A DNA stretch of 64,000 nucleotides from Ciona savignyi (Eukaryota > Chordata > Ascidiacea > Phlebobranchia > Cionidae): positions 563,437 through 627,436 of the forward strand of contig CH003067.1 of the NCBI GenBank assembly GCA_000149265.1, in the 5' to 3' direction. Below, one piece after another: positions 25,201 to 64,000 of this stretch; positions within the stretch are counted from its first letter, which is position 1; each line of letters begins with the position of its first letter. The translations under genes and the position numbers were made by a program. Under the pieces are notes generated by a model. It searched no databases. It saw only the letters and a list, made by a program, of their open reading frames with translations, and was not told the DNA's origin.

Positions 25201-28200
25201 TCGAGTAAAGATAAAAGCGCCTGCCTTCTAAAAAGGTGTTTTTTTTCCAATTTTAATAATCATTTATTGAACTCCCACAATAAAAACATTGTTTTAACTT
25301 CGACAGGTGTCTTTGGGTGGCCTTAACTCTCTAATTTGTATAAACCTAGCAGGATACTACATTTCCAATGAGTTTTTCAAGATATTAAGAGACACCTTTA
25401 CCATAAACATCACAAACAATGAAGGCAAATTGGTCATTACTTACCCATGAGCAACATCAAATCTAATTTTTGGGGGGGTAAAAACTACCCCCTTAACACA
25501 ATAAATCTGTAAAACATAATAATTTATTTTTCAAATCACATTATCAAGTCCGTAGTTTTATCCATTGTACCAATTATTTTTTAAGTTAAACTACATTACA
25601 GGACTGAGTCCGAGTCGCAGTTGGACGTTATCGATCGCTTGAACGCACACGGAGCGACCAATCAGAACATAGAAGCACTCCAGGAAAAATTCTTTCAGAG
25701 TTTCGAAGAGGTTACTTTCACACAAGATACCTTTATGTTTTCGTTTTGTGCTCAAATGTGTTGATTTATTTAGTATTTTACTTATGGGTGTTCTCACGTA
25801 TTTGGATTTTACAGTTTTTTGTAATAGACTCCCAAACCTTTTCAAAGTTATAAACTTTTAGAACATTTACTTTAAAGCTGTGGACTTAGTAAAACCATAT
25901 TTACAATGCCCCTTTTAGGATTATCACTTACATAATTATTCTTATAAAGCAATTGGGCATTAGTTGGTCTGTCCTGTTCAATATGTATTAATCATGTCAA
26001 CTCTGTGTTTTTGCATTCAGACTACCCATTAGATGTGTTAAAACATAAATTTGTAAAATAGCTGTACATATCTTGCTAGACACACCTTGCTTTTCTGACA
26101 CTTTTTACTTATTAATATTGGCATTTTGGCAAAAAATGTTGTTCTCCAACTTTTTCCTTTCTGTCAATGCTTAACCAAGTTTGTGTAGATCCGTCTGTAA
26201 CTTATCTTGCTTGTAACCTCCTTTATTTACATTGTAGTGGATTTTGTAGTACATATGTGATCCTTACCACTTTTTAATATGATTAAATTTCCCAACCAGA
26301 CGAAGAAGGAAGCAGAAGAGACTGCAAGACTGGCTGCTCAACAACCGGTGGAGAAGAAAAAAGGTTTAGGATTCTCGATCCGCCGGACAATACGTCGCCA
26401 CAAGGAGCACAAAGAAAAGGAACCCCTCTCGCACAAATACTCGTCGGAGAGTGAGGGAACCTGCTTCAGTCCTCCCCCTCCTACATACCGGGCACCTTCA
26501 CGTATGTACCTGTGTACCGGTACCCGCTTATCTCTTTGCATCTTTTGGAGGGCATACAAAACTGTTGCTTTTGTAGAGTATACCCCTGCACTATTGTAAA
26601 GCATACACACTGCTGCCTTTCTAAAGCAAACATACCGCAATTTTTTTGGTGGGGTGGTGCAGTGGTCTAAAATAATCCATCAGATTTCTAGCAAGAAGGA
26701 TTCACTAACTGGTGAGGTGCTGCAGTGGTCTGAAATAATACTCGCTTGCCACATGCCGTGTGATTAAGAATTTACTCTTGCAAAAAAAACTAATTAATCT
26801 TCACCACGATCGATTACTTCTTTTACTTGCGTGAGATTCCACACAGGAGTGAACCCTTCTTGCCAGAAATTTGATGGATTTTTCGCCCTTAGTGTTTTAA
26901 AATATTGGGTATAACGGTTGTCTAAATAGAAATTTTAGGATACACATCATTTTTACATCACTCCAAGCACAATCAATCTAATTTGGATAGGAATATGTTA
27001 TGTAAGATGGCAGTTGACATTTACAATGCCTACCATGTCACATCCACCATCAAAGTGAACAATGGTTGAAAAGTGCAGCCTTGGCTTTTAAATTGGATCT
27101 CATGCTTTCGAAATAAGATGTCTGCTTAAACGTAATGATTTACATTTAAAAATCATACATTAATAATTTAAAGCGATAATGCATTTTGGTACTCCTGGAA
27201 AGCCAACTTGTTAACGCTTATGGCAACTTCTATTAAACACTACGGCTGCAGAAAAAGGCTTATTATGTTCGTTCCCTGATCTGATCGTTAGGGAATTTGT
27301 TTTGTCTTTCGGACAGGAAGGCACTTACCAGGCATTGACTAGTCCTAGTGCATTAGTGAGTTCATAAAAAAACTAAAAATGTCTTGTTTACAACACACTG
27401 TCTCTGGTAAGCTGACGGTACGCACAAGATAATCTGACGGTTGCATGTGTAGCAATGTTTCCTTAGGTATTTGCGAGGTAATTTGACAAATGCCTATATT
27501 TGATAACCCACTGCATTTTCCCATTATTGGATATCCTATCCATGCCCATGATATTACAGCTGTTGTTTAACAGCCCATGATATAACCATTGTTGTTTGCC
27601 CCATTATGGGAATCATGGCTNNNNNNNNNNNNNNNNNNNNNNNNNNNNNNNNNNNNNNNNNNNNNNNNNNNNNNNNNNNNNNNNNNNNNNNNNNNNNNNN
27701 NNNNNNNNNNNNNNNNNNNNCTGCATAACTGTGTTTCCTTTTTAATTATTATCCTGCACAGTTTTGCAGAAATATATTGTCACCAAGCACAACAAGTTTA
27801 AAACGTGGACTACGCTGCTTTGTAACATACTGGGAGTGTTGATAGTTTATCCAAAATATAAGAAACACTGTTGTGTATATTTATTTAGGTGCGTGTAATT
27901 ACTACAGGAGCGCTTGGTACCCTAACCCTTCAAGAAATCCAAGCGCTTCAATCGATTTTGTAGTAATTAAAGTTACCATATTTATTTTTATTTTCGGCTT
28001 GTCAAAAATGCATCAATAGATAAATATAAGTAAATTTACTTTTTATGTATTTGCTATACTTTAATGAAGAAACTGTAAAGTTTACTTGATTTTGAAAATT
28101 TAATCTATATATCAGTCAACAATCTAGTTGGCTATCTGTAAGATAGATGCAGTCAAGACTGTTTTTTCCGGATTAATGGCATTAATTGGTCGCTGGGATA

Positions 28201-30513
28201 GAATGGCATTTTAAGGCCTACATTCATGGTCCCCAGTGCTTTTGTAAAACCCGCCCCTACTAATGTAATAATGTGTGTATTTTGTCAATTCTATTTTGGT
28301 TTATAACATTCCTTCCATCTTTCAGCTGAAGAGTCCCGGGGTAGCAATCTACAAAGGTTTCACAGCACCAGACAACCAGAGTACAACCATTCTCCTGAAA
28401 GAAAACAGGTTTCTTTAGAGATGAATTTAAATCCTAAAAAATACTTTTTACGTTTATACATAGATATTCATTTTTCATTTGTATAGGAGACCTGTAAATC
28501 ATGGCTATTTATACTAAGGGTGATTATGCAGGGCTTACAGGATAATAATTACACTTTTACTTCACTAATCGTTTTTAATGTCTTTTTCGCCAGGCTAAAA
28601 AAAATGTATTTTTCATAATATTAAAGTTGTCAACGAGTTATTCATAGTTTTTTTTCATTTTCTTCAGGATATTATACTAGCATTATCATTTTGCTTTAAA
28701 AAACTTTTATATTATAGCTTGCTTTACACCAAAAAACTTAAGGCGTAACATTTGAAAAACACAATTAGATACGATCGATATAGTATCAGGGAATCCGCAG
28801 GGACAAATCACCAAAATTACATTTGTTTTGTATAAACATATACTACAGGTTACAAACGGGCAATTTTTCATATATCAGCGTTCATAGTCAGATTTCAAAA
28901 ATCCTTTATCAGAAGAAGAAAACATTTCTTAAAAAAATGATACTTTTTATTTATTTCCCTCAATTTTAAGTTGAATCGATGGTTCCTCATACATTCTTAC
29001 ATTCGGTAAATATTTTCTTCTAAGGTTGCAATGCCAATGTCAGACCATAACATTTCATAAAACATAAGATACACATGTTGACCTGCGATTGTGTATGCCA
29101 ATTTCCGTGTTCCCACGTTTTGAGGCACGCTTTGATGAGTCATTGTGAAAGTGGTTTGGATTGCAAGATACACAAAACTGATTTTTGCAATAAAAATTAA
29201 AAAAATGCATCACTGAACCACACTTTGACACTTAATATAAAATAAATAAATTTCTAACTTTTTTAATATTATCAAAAATACATTTTTAAATATAGTATGA
29301 AAAATGCATTTTTTTAATATCAGCAAAAATGGTTGTGTTACATTGTCCAATGGACATTATCTTAATCCCATCATTTTACAATGTCCAATGAAAATGATAT
29401 AAAACCCCATTATTCCAGGATTCTCTTCGTCGCATTCAGAGCGAGCGATACCCGGATCTCACCGCTCGACCTCGGCAACCTCGTGTAAGTCCTCGCCACT
29501 CGAGGTCAGTGAACAATCCCCCCGAACTTCCGCACATCCACTCAAGATACAGGTCTTCCACAAATACAAGTGGTAAGATTGCTTGCTTTTTGGTTTTATA
29601 AATGGTTACATGGCAAAAATTAAAGCAGTATATCAAAAAGAAAGGCTTTTGTTACCTTTATATAACCTTTTTCCTTTTTTTAAGCATGTTTATAAATGCT
29701 GTCATGTAACAAAAATAATTCCAAATTTTAAAAATGGTAGCAGTGAAGGTAAATGATGGACCTATAAATTCTGCTGTGTTTCAAGTTACGCAGTTCTATT
29801 TTGTCCTTCCAAATTTATAAACAGAATAGTATGAATTTAATATTTAACAGGCATTTTCTGCAAAATGTATGATATTAAGTTTAGGTAACCCCATTTTTAG
29901 TTTTAACAATGCACTCAGATTTATCTATGGTGAACCTATATTTAGTGTTTTGTATAAAGCTATTCTATATGTTGACATAAGGTTGAAAGTACCTGGTTCT
30001 TGAAAAATTTGAAAAATGACACTCAAAAAAGTTAAGCTTGACTGTATTTGTAAAAAAAAATGCGAAAGTACCAGAAAATTCTTAGACAGCAAAGAGACAG
30101 CATTAACCATTTCCTAAAGAAAAACAAATTTATTTCATCATTCCAACATCTTAAAATAGGAATTTGCTCTATTTGTTTTATATGTTTGTTCTTGAACTGT
30201 TTAAATAGTTCTTTATATATTCTCAGTTTTTGTATTCAAAACAATGCTGGGAGCTTTAGAAAAGTCAATGATAATTACAGTTAGATTAAACAGACAATTT
30301 CCTCACACTACACAGCCTGCGTTTACGTTTCAATTATGTGTCTGACCTAACATCAGGCATGTGCTAGGATGGTTTAGTTTATTCACTAAATATTTACTTC
30401 TGCCTTTCTGCAAGCAATTGCATTGTGTTCTGCTCAACCTTACTTTGTTCCCTACTGGTTTTCTAATTCTAGTTCAATGCTCAAGATCAAGTCAATTTCA
30501 CTTTTATTCTTAG
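12900..30513 (+). CDS. Unrecognised Ser/Arg/Pro-rich scaffold-like protein, ~729 residues
   Basis: Proposed exons: 12900-13206, 18049-18120, 18369-18458, 18992-19097, 21323-21808, 22918-23071, 23734-23797, 24349-24558, 24922-25033, 25602-25710, 26300-26501, 28326-28408, 29419-29572 and 30473-30513. They total 2190 nt with a consistent phase chain. The ATG at 12900-12902 opens MLKFSGNHGSSKKQKRKSR. The product is low-complexity, rich in Ser, Arg and Pro with many RxxS-type sites, a short more hydrophobic piece (SLWFTVDVFFKWFNEID), an acidic stretch (PPELEEEPLEP), a likely helical piece around EALQEKFFQSFEE, and basic GLGFSIRRTIRRHK. It looks like an intracellular scaffold or cytoskeletal adaptor; no family is assigned. 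Weak points: the donor at 23071, the acceptor used near 24333/24349, and the last exon. Confidence 0.6.
14845..15180. repeat. Dispersed repeat copy 2
   Basis: It shares a 'cgtcgccagct'-like block, 'atgggcaagg' and the tail 'aaaacatgaatat' with 665-970. A further piece at about 14600-14650 ('ggttctactaaaact') probably belongs to the same family. The copies are too diverged to define ends. Confidence 0.5.
16871..16962 (+). repeat. 46-bp tandem duplication
   Basis: Units 16871-16916 and 16917-16962 both start gttctact[ct]gtat and end ctacttaaagaa, with a handful of mismatches. Confidence 0.85.
17454..17839. mobile_element. Foldback/MITE-like element with ~28-bp imperfect inverted ends
   Basis: The left end 'taccgtacatactcgcagat' plus 'aggtcgca' is the imperfect inverse of the right end 'gtgcgacctctcagcgagta' plus 'tatacagta'. 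A second, inner pair of 'gtgcgac' blocks occurs near 17527 and 17754. There is no open frame. The superfamily is not assigned because no target duplication longer than TA is clear. Confidence 0.6.
20926..21083. mobile_element. Small TA-flanked MITE (Tc1/mariner-like ends)
   Basis: The left end CAGTTAAATTTTGTTACTAT (then GCCAC) is the near-perfect inverse of the right end, which reads gtggcatagtaacaacattt then gactg: 23 of 25 positions pair. It is flanked on both sides by TA, the target duplication of Tc1/mariner elements. Length 158 bp; the interior repeats 'tggtatagt' and 'gtggca' motifs. Confidence 0.8.
21323..21808 (+). CDS. Largest exon of the Ser/Arg-rich gene
   Basis: This 486-nt exon is open throughout, enters from a phase-2 junction (giving VAYSRFLDKH), and leaves through the strong donor CCG|gtaaga. 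It encodes many S-R, S-P and H residues, e.g. RHSLSPHRLSRSSSNRN and LSPSHKRSVSSGSKF. High Ser/Arg/His content with no hydrophobic core points to a disordered, probably phosphorylated region. Confidence 0.8.
24333..26501 (+). CDS. C-terminal exon cluster of the Ser/Arg-rich gene
   Basis: Exons 24333 (or 24349)-24558, 24922-25033, 25602-25710 and 26300-26501 are clearly open with good splice sites. They encode a Tyr-rich start (KKKPYYTRVNKQ), an acidic Pro/Tyr stretch (DPYSLPEDFEADHLYPEAY), a likely helical segment (IDRLNAHGATNQNIEALQ, then KKEAEETARLAA), a basic patch (GFSIRRTIRRHKEHKEK) and a Pro run (FSPPPPTYRAP). Entry at 24333 follows a better acceptor but does not match the phase of the exon ending at 23797; entry at 24349 does. 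Confidence 0.75.
26677..26877. repeat. Foldback with ~30-bp imperfect inverted ends
   Basis: The segment from 26677 (ccatcagatttctagcaaga) and the segment ending at 26877 (cttgccagaaatttgatgg) are imperfect inverse copies over about 30 bp. Just outside and inside are two 'tgcagtggtct' words that resemble a tRNA A-box, so a SINE-related origin is possible. Confidence 0.6.
27290..27560. repeat. Probable dispersed repeat copy
   Basis: This intronic segment carries phrases typical of the same old family as 665-970: 'ggcacttac', 'ctgacggt', 'tctgacggttg', 'attttcccattattgg'. It is strongly diverged and assigned by pattern only. Confidence 0.35.
27621..27720. other. Assembly gap (100 N)
   Basis: Exactly 100 N, the conventional filler for a gap of unknown size, inside the intron between exons 26300-26501 and 28326-28408. 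Exons could be missing here, although the phases on either side match. Confidence 0.99.
30473..30513 (+). CDS. Candidate last exon of the Ser/Arg-rich gene
   Basis: A strong acceptor (ggttttctaattctag, ending 30472) is followed by two bases completing a codon, 12 codons (QCSRSSQFHFYS) and TAG at 30511-30513. The phase matches the donor after 29572. The exon is very short, so it is a candidate only. Confidence 0.3.
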
Positions 30514-30874
30514 TCAGTTGCCTACTGTGTACTATTGTTGGTTTAAGTTTCCTGTTTTATCCAGCCAGGCCAAGTTTTTATGTGATGTTTGTATATGCAT
30601 AATGATACAGCTGGATATTTTTGTGTTTTGCAGCATAGCTGGTTGCTTTTTCATTTTGAATTCAAAAGTAACTAGCTGATGCTTGTAAAGTAAGGGCATC
30701 ACTATGTAAAAAAAGGTTTTATACTGTTAAGGGACTTTAATGATAAAATGATAACCAGCCAAGATATCTTTTCAACTTAGTTTGTGGGGGATTGTTTTTT
30801 TTTGTAATCCCGGTAGGGTTGTGTGGTATAATTAGATTTAAAGGTTTTAATTACATACCAACCAGCAGGTATTA

Positions 30875-30880
30875 AATAAA
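30875..30880 (+). terminator. Candidate poly(A) signal of the Ser/Arg-rich gene
   Basis: AATAAA about 360 bases after the candidate stop at 30511-30513. AT-rich DNA makes chance hexamers common. Confidence 0.25.
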
Positions 30881-33800
30881 AAGGGATTGATCATTAAAAG
30901 GGACTTATGTAAAAAAGGTTATGCCAGTACAAGACTACAAGTAAACGGATTTGGTTAATAAGCTTTGAGCTTGCAAGTATATCACGGTTTATAGTTTAGT
31001 CATATGATTTTTAAAACAAGATCAATAAAATCAATAGATCATATCCTTCTTTGTATAATGCCAATTGATTATTAAGTCGCTGTCAAAATTTGGTCCAGAA
31101 ATTATTAAATATAATTATTCAGGCAGTAAATGTTGTCAAAATGCAGAAGATTTAGTCAGTCTTGTTTAATTATGTTTTGTATACCAAAAACAAATGGAAA
31201 GAATAATTTTGTGTTGTTGAAACCATATTTTGCGGTAGAAGTATAAAATGTTGAACTAAGATTCAACATGTGAAATGAGGATAATATCAAATTTTAAAAA
31301 TTATTATTTTTAAATATTAATAAAATATATGGAATTAAAATGTTTTAAAATAAAGTTATTTAAAATGATTCCTCAATTTAAAAAATCATGTTATTATGAA
31401 ATACTGTTTCAAAGCATTACAAGATTATATATTTTTAGTTGGTAATATGTGGTGCCAGATATGTAACAAAATATGTTGAAGTATAGTTATGATATGTTAC
31501 AGGTTTAGAACACAAAAGAAATGACTTAGATTTATTAAAATATTTTAAAAATTCAATGAAGATAGCAACAGTTAAGTATGGGTAGCTAAAATGTCTGCAA
31601 AATGTTAAATTTACAGTGTCAGAACAGGGCATTTTAAGATTTTCTTTTTAGATCTTTTGTCATCTTTTCAAGTACCTACCTGAGTGAAGGCGGTAATTAA
31701 TGGATTATATCACTTAATTATCACAATAGAATGGGTCCAGGAAAAAAATAACAATTTTGCCTTGGGCAATCAACAGATTGTCATGTTTCAAACACTAATA
31801 CTATTAGGGACCTGTTAACCAAGAATTTACTTAAACACTATATTTGTTGTCTAATATTTAGATTTAAGAATATACAAAAACTTATTATTGTACGTGAGTC
31901 ATAACATATTAAATATTTAAAGTAAATGGTAGCTTTTTATGCTTGCATAGATATGATCTTGAATTAAACTTGATGTTTTCATAAAATTTTAATTTGGGTC
32001 AATAATGCCTTGGCATAAGTCTTTCTAGGAACTTGAATAATAAATTCACTCTTTTAATTTGGAAGATACTTTTTTCTTTTTTGTTCAGATCGATAAATTC
32101 CCTTTTTCATTTGCCTTTATTTTACTTCTTTTTAAGAGAATAAATGGATGTCTTTTAGTATAAGTGTTAGTATACTTTATAAAAAAATAAACACAGAATG
32201 CTTTAATTCTGTTCGTTATTTTGGGAATGTTCCGAAAGCAAGGCTTTTAGTTAAGCAGCTTAAGTTAAACTAACGCTTTAATAAAATGCAAGCAGAAGCA
32301 GATGATCTCCCTACAGTTGTTTTCTTGTCTTGGACGATTTATTAAGTTAGCAGTGTCCAAATTTAAAGGAAATATCATTTTGAACATTTATGATGTGATT
32401 AGATTATCATTCATATTAATTTACTTTAAAATTGTTAGTTTGTTATTATTGTTGGTGGATTGTGACTTAGTGAGTTATAGCAGAAGTTTGGTGGTTGGTT
32501 TTTGTTTGGTTTTTTACATTTTTTTAAAAACAATAATTTTGACAGTGAAAAGATTGGAATTTACTTAGCTTTCTCAGCCCTGCATTAGTTTAAAAAAAAT
32601 TTCATGGTTTCATTTGTATATTTAGACTTTAACTTGAAATAATAGGTACGCTGTACGCATAAAAAATGTTCTAAATTTGAGGTATGTTTGTTGCCAGGTG
32701 AATATTTTCTTTAATCTCATTTGTTAGTTGTGTACGTCTGTTTTATCATGTTCTACCATGGCCACGACAAGGCAGTGCAATGTATCGCTTTATCATTATC
32801 AAAGCTTAACATGGCACAAGAACATGTTTTCAGGCAATGGAATAAATATTTTGTGTGTAGTAGAGAGATGTGAGGTAACTGGTCATATTAAGTGTGGTAA
32901 ACATGGTTAATTAACTGAAACATACACTGTAACAGTACAGTACATACACTGTAACAGTATAGTACTAGATTAGACAGCTATAGTACAAACTTAAAAGTAT
33001 TTTATAGAAGTAAATAGTCGTTTACATATGCAGTAGCTAAAAGAAATAAAATTCCAAAATTTCTTATTATTTTCGGAAAGCTAAATTGCCACAATGTTAT
33101 TATCAGTGTATATTACTCAGCATAATAACTTGGGAAGTGTATTTATATAAAAATAATAGTAATTATTAAACCAACTGCTAAATTGTACCAGATAATACAT
33201 ACTTGGCCTAAAATTATTGAAATAGTTTTCTCGTGGCTTCTAAAGTATACTTTGTTTGCAATAATAAACCGATCGTGATATATTTGATGAAGTAGTTATC
33301 GGGTGTAATACAAGTTGATAATTCAACAGGTGTATTATGTTTGATTTGCTCTTTGATTTACTAATAATGTGTGCTGTCTGTATTGACTTTGGGCAGCAAT
33401 TTGAGTGCGCTGTAATTGCTTTACTTCATTGAATGTTGCTGTATCAATTTGGAAGTAATCAGGGGCCGTAAGGTTTGATAATGTAATATTTAGTTAATTT
33501 TTAGGAATGCCAGGGAAGGGATATTAAATAAGGATAGTCAGCACGCGAAAAAAAATTTAGTCACATTTCGATTTTAATCTATATCATGCAGTTTTTTCAT
33601 TTATTCTTTTCTTAGAAATAAAATAAACTACTTTTTAGCACCAATGTAAGTTATATCATAGAATAATAAGTCGGTCACATTTATTAAAGCATTATGTCAT
33701 GGATTTATTTTGAAGCCTTCCTTTTTAGGGGCTTGGCTAGCTTTTTACGCTGGGAGCAACATAAACTCGATAAATTTCCTTCCTCTATTGACAATCGGCC

Positions 33801-35155
33801 AGAATTAGGTTCCTGATAATCATCGCGCTGCGATTACTTCCTCTGTGCGACTTTTGCTCGTGTAGCCGCGGAAACGTTTTGCCGTGACCCGTGCACCACA
33901 GCTCAGAGGGAAGGCAACTTTTGAAAGATAAATCTGCCCGCTGTGCATATCGCGTTTGAATTTGGCTGCACTGTAACTTTCGCTGCCAGAAATGATTTGA
34001 GGTTCATTGTTATTGGGCAGTGCGTTTCTCACTATTTGGCAGTTGCATCTAGCAAGCTAACCGTTTCTCACAGCGATAAAGAATATTGCCTGCCATAAAA
34101 CTTACAATCTTTAATTGCTCACTGAAACTTCCTAAAAAATGTTCTTTTTTTCTTTTTAGAGGTTGCACAATTGTTTAAATTAGGAAATTAGATCAGTCTT
34201 ATCAAAATTCATTCAGTTTCATCTTTATTCTTGGTCTTTTGGATTGCAGTGGTTACAGTGTTGTCTTTCACTGATATAGAAATCGTTTATAGCTTTTAAC
34301 AAATAAATTGTTGAAATATCGTGTTAAAAAAAATTTATTTGTGATTCTAGTCCATCTGACTGAATAGTTCCAATATTCTAAATCGTTTGTATATTTCCAT
34401 ATATTTTCTATACTCTCAGTACCACTATGCATTTAAATAGGATTAAACATTTGCATTTCAAAGTTGAAGTTTTATGTTTATAGTTTAAAAAGTATTAGAA
34501 CGGGATCTCATCAGGCTAGCCTATGTAGTTTAAAAGACTTGATAGATGGTGACAAGCTTACTTGCTTAACCAAGTTCTCCGTTCAACATGCACAAGTTGG
34601 AGGATTTCATGGAAATGATTTTTGATTGATTAGCTAACTAATGTTTTGAAATAGAAACAAGGGAATACTTTATTATGTGACATGCACAAGAAACTTTAAA
34701 CTATATCAAATCCTGTATCTGAAAGCTCATGTATTTTGCATTGATTTGTAACATGCTCAGGAAATAATAATTAACTGTTGGATCAATTTTCCATGAAAAA
34801 TGTGCACCCAGCATTACTAACTTATTTTGTTGGTGAGTTTCACCATGTAAACATTAGAGAGCTAAGAAATGCTGTTTTGGATATTTATTGTCCATAATGT
34901 TGGCTGTTGACACTATTAAAGTAAAAAATTGTACACCTCCATTAGTAACTTATTTCGTTGGCCAGTACCCACACCTAACACATTAGAGTGATAAACAATG
35001 CAGTTTTGGATATTTATTGTCAATATATTTGGCTGTTGACACTAATAAAGTAAAAAAATGTGCTCTATCCAGTACTAACTTGTTTTGTTGGCCAGTACCC
35101 ACACCTAACACATTAGAGTGATAAATAATGCTGTTTTGGATATTTACTGTCAATA
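30881..35155. other. AT-rich intergenic region before the FAK locus
   Basis: No exon supported. A GC-richer island at about 33740-34080 stands out from its surroundings and could be a regulatory module; its short minus-strand open frame has no recognisable content. 34797-35170 is a tandem repeat array. Confidence 0.45.
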
Positions 35156-35170
35156 ATGTTGGCTGTTGAC
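34797..35170 (+). repeat. Tandem repeat, ~129-130-bp unit, about 2.9 copies
   Basis: Units begin with 'acattagag' at 34851, 34980 and 35110, with a partial unit before 34851. Each contains 'gttttggatattta' and 'ttggctgttgac'. The third copy is cut at 35170, exactly where a GC-richer, codon-like sequence starts. Confidence 0.9.
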
Positions 35171-35249
35171 CGGACCCCTCGCCGTTCTAATTCCACTCTC
35201 AGCTCGTTCCGGCTCAAACGCAAAGTCAATGAAAAGCCATCATGGGGAG
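35156..35249 (+). CDS. Candidate alternative first exon of FAK
   Basis: From ATG at 35156 the frame reads MLAVDRTPRRSNSTLSSF, then RLKRKVNEKPSWG, and ends in phase 1 at a strong donor (GGGGAG|gtatgt, 35250). Phase 1 is what the FAK exon at 38248 needs, so this could be a second 5' exon. The first bases lie in the tandem repeat. An alternative acceptor at 35201-35202 would give a different frame. No transcript evidence. Confidence 0.35.
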
Positions 35250-35915
35250 GTATGTAACGCGGCGACGCTGTATGAAGTGCTGTATGTCGCTTGGCACATT
35301 TTAATAATGTGTAAACTGTTTTGGTTTTATTGGTTATGGTTATGCAAAAGTGCGATTATTACAAAGCTTTATGCAAAAAAAATAATTGTTAGATTGGAAT
35401 TACTGATGTGGTCAAGACTGTATCATGTTGCTGCAGTGTAGCAGCTGACTATACACGTTGCAAAAATCACCAGTATTTATGCAAGTCTTAGAGTAGCAAA
35501 AAGAATTAAGACATATTGCACATGATGAAAAAATTATCCATATCATAGTTTATTTCGTAGGCCTATAAACTTTTTTAAAGTAAGTCTCAAGTCTCTGAAT
35601 GGCACGATGTATTTTGTTAAGTGAAAAGTTAAAGATTTAATATTATAATACAAATATAATAAAACTTGGTTTCTTAGTTTTGATTTGAAACTGTATGTTG
35701 TTTATAGTTGTCAAAACTTTCTGTTGGATGGAAAAATAAAATTAATTATCTATCCTAAAACTGTTAAACTAACACAAAAATAAAGTATTTTTTACTTGTG
35801 TTGTTTTATTTTGTAATGGATAGTCTATAAATTAGAACCCTCATTTATGGGCAACTACAATATACGTAGCACCGATATACATCATTGAAATTGATTAATC
35901 ACTCTTAATCACTCA

Positions 35916-36250
35916 CGGAAGTTTACTCTCACCTGGCGTATTTGAAAAAGCTGGTTTTTTATCTCGCTGGTTATTTGAACGTCTAATTTGACAAAATGCA
36001 AAAAGCTGTAATGACGGCATGGAGAACCGACATAGCAGGCACTTATTTCCTGCCAGCACGACAACACGCTTTACAGTTACCATGATTTCAAGAGGAAGAC
36101 CTCGCAGCTTCAGCTCACTCAACGTTGCTGATGTGACTCATAGCGGGCGTGTTGTTTTCATTACTTTAGTAGACTTGTACGCATGAGCATTAAGTAGAAA
36201 GCACTGTGCCATCAGCAGTTTAACAGTACGTTTGAAAAACAAACTTCAAA
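35916..36250 (+). promoter_or_regulatory. Putative proximal promoter of FAK
   Basis: This GC-richer stretch immediately before the ATG at 36251 contains an ETS-type CGGAAGT at 35916-35922, further GGAAG cores near 36092, and an AP-1-type TGACTCA at 36134-36140. No TATA box is obvious. The motif matches are direct; promoter function is inferred from position. Confidence 0.4.

Positions 36251-64000
<27,750 letters not shown>

Noticed and set aside
32302..32568. 88-codon hydrophobic open frame, possible small membrane protein
   Set aside because: AT-rich DNA readily gives Leu/Ile/Phe/Tyr-rich frames; there is no signal of conservation or splicing and no neighbouring exon.
33820..34032. 70-codon open frame on the minus strand in the GC-rich island
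   Set aside because: No recognisable motif, no partner exons and no convincing splice sites; composition alone explains its openness.

Overview
The window is animal genomic DNA: AT-rich, intron-dense, with GT-AG introns and cassette exons of conserved phase. The mix of a single focal adhesion kinase gene, calcium-binding EGF exons, compact introns and many short DNA transposons suggests an ascidian tunicate of the Ciona type. That assignment is an inference from gene content and style; no species was confirmed. Two runs of exactly 100 N (27621-27720 and 38095-38194) mark scaffold joins.

Layout. (1) 114-8726, plus strand: 3' part of a gene for a secreted modular protein. It has tandem calcium-binding EGF exons, two non-EGF pieces, a run of 63-residue Pro/Glu-rich repeats, a basic KRRKR cleavage site and a small Cys-rich C-terminal domain. 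(2) 8871-12899: intergenic. (3) 12900 to about 30513, plus strand: a roughly 730-residue Ser/Arg/Pro-rich protein that I do not recognise, spread over about 14 exons. (4) 30881-35155: AT-rich intergenic DNA. (5) 36251 to 63493 and beyond the right edge, plus strand: focal adhesion kinase (FAK/PTK2 family), with FERM exons at 38.8-46.4 kb and kinase exons at 58.1-63.5 kb; the 3' end (kinase C-lobe end, focal-adhesion-targeting region) lies outside. (6) 47723-52426, minus strand, inside the 11.2-kb FAK intron between the FERM and kinase parts: a complete LRR-Ig single-pass membrane protein of 484 residues whose eight exons join in frame.

The most striking object is the 2.4-kb open exon at 55709-58133 just upstream of the FAK kinase exons. 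Its last 51 bases are the canonical FAK exon carrying the autophosphorylation motif DDYAEI, entered through an internal splice acceptor at 58081-58082 whose phase matches the last FERM-side exon. The other ~790 codons are in the same frame and encode a tyrosine- and proline-motif-rich region (YDVP, YHTP, YDIP, YNVP, YIAM, YANK, PxxP) resembling a Cas/Gab/IRS docking scaffold. The simplest model is two FAK products from one locus: a normal FERM-kinase and a FERM-less, docking-region-kinase form from an internal promoter.

Mobile DNA: two hAT-like non-autonomous elements with terminal inverted repeats and 8-bp target-site duplications, several small foldback elements (two flanked by TA), tRNA-derived SINE pieces, and an old dispersed repeat family. 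Exon models were assembled by hand from splice consensus, reading phase and protein similarity recalled from known families; no alignment or transcript data was available.
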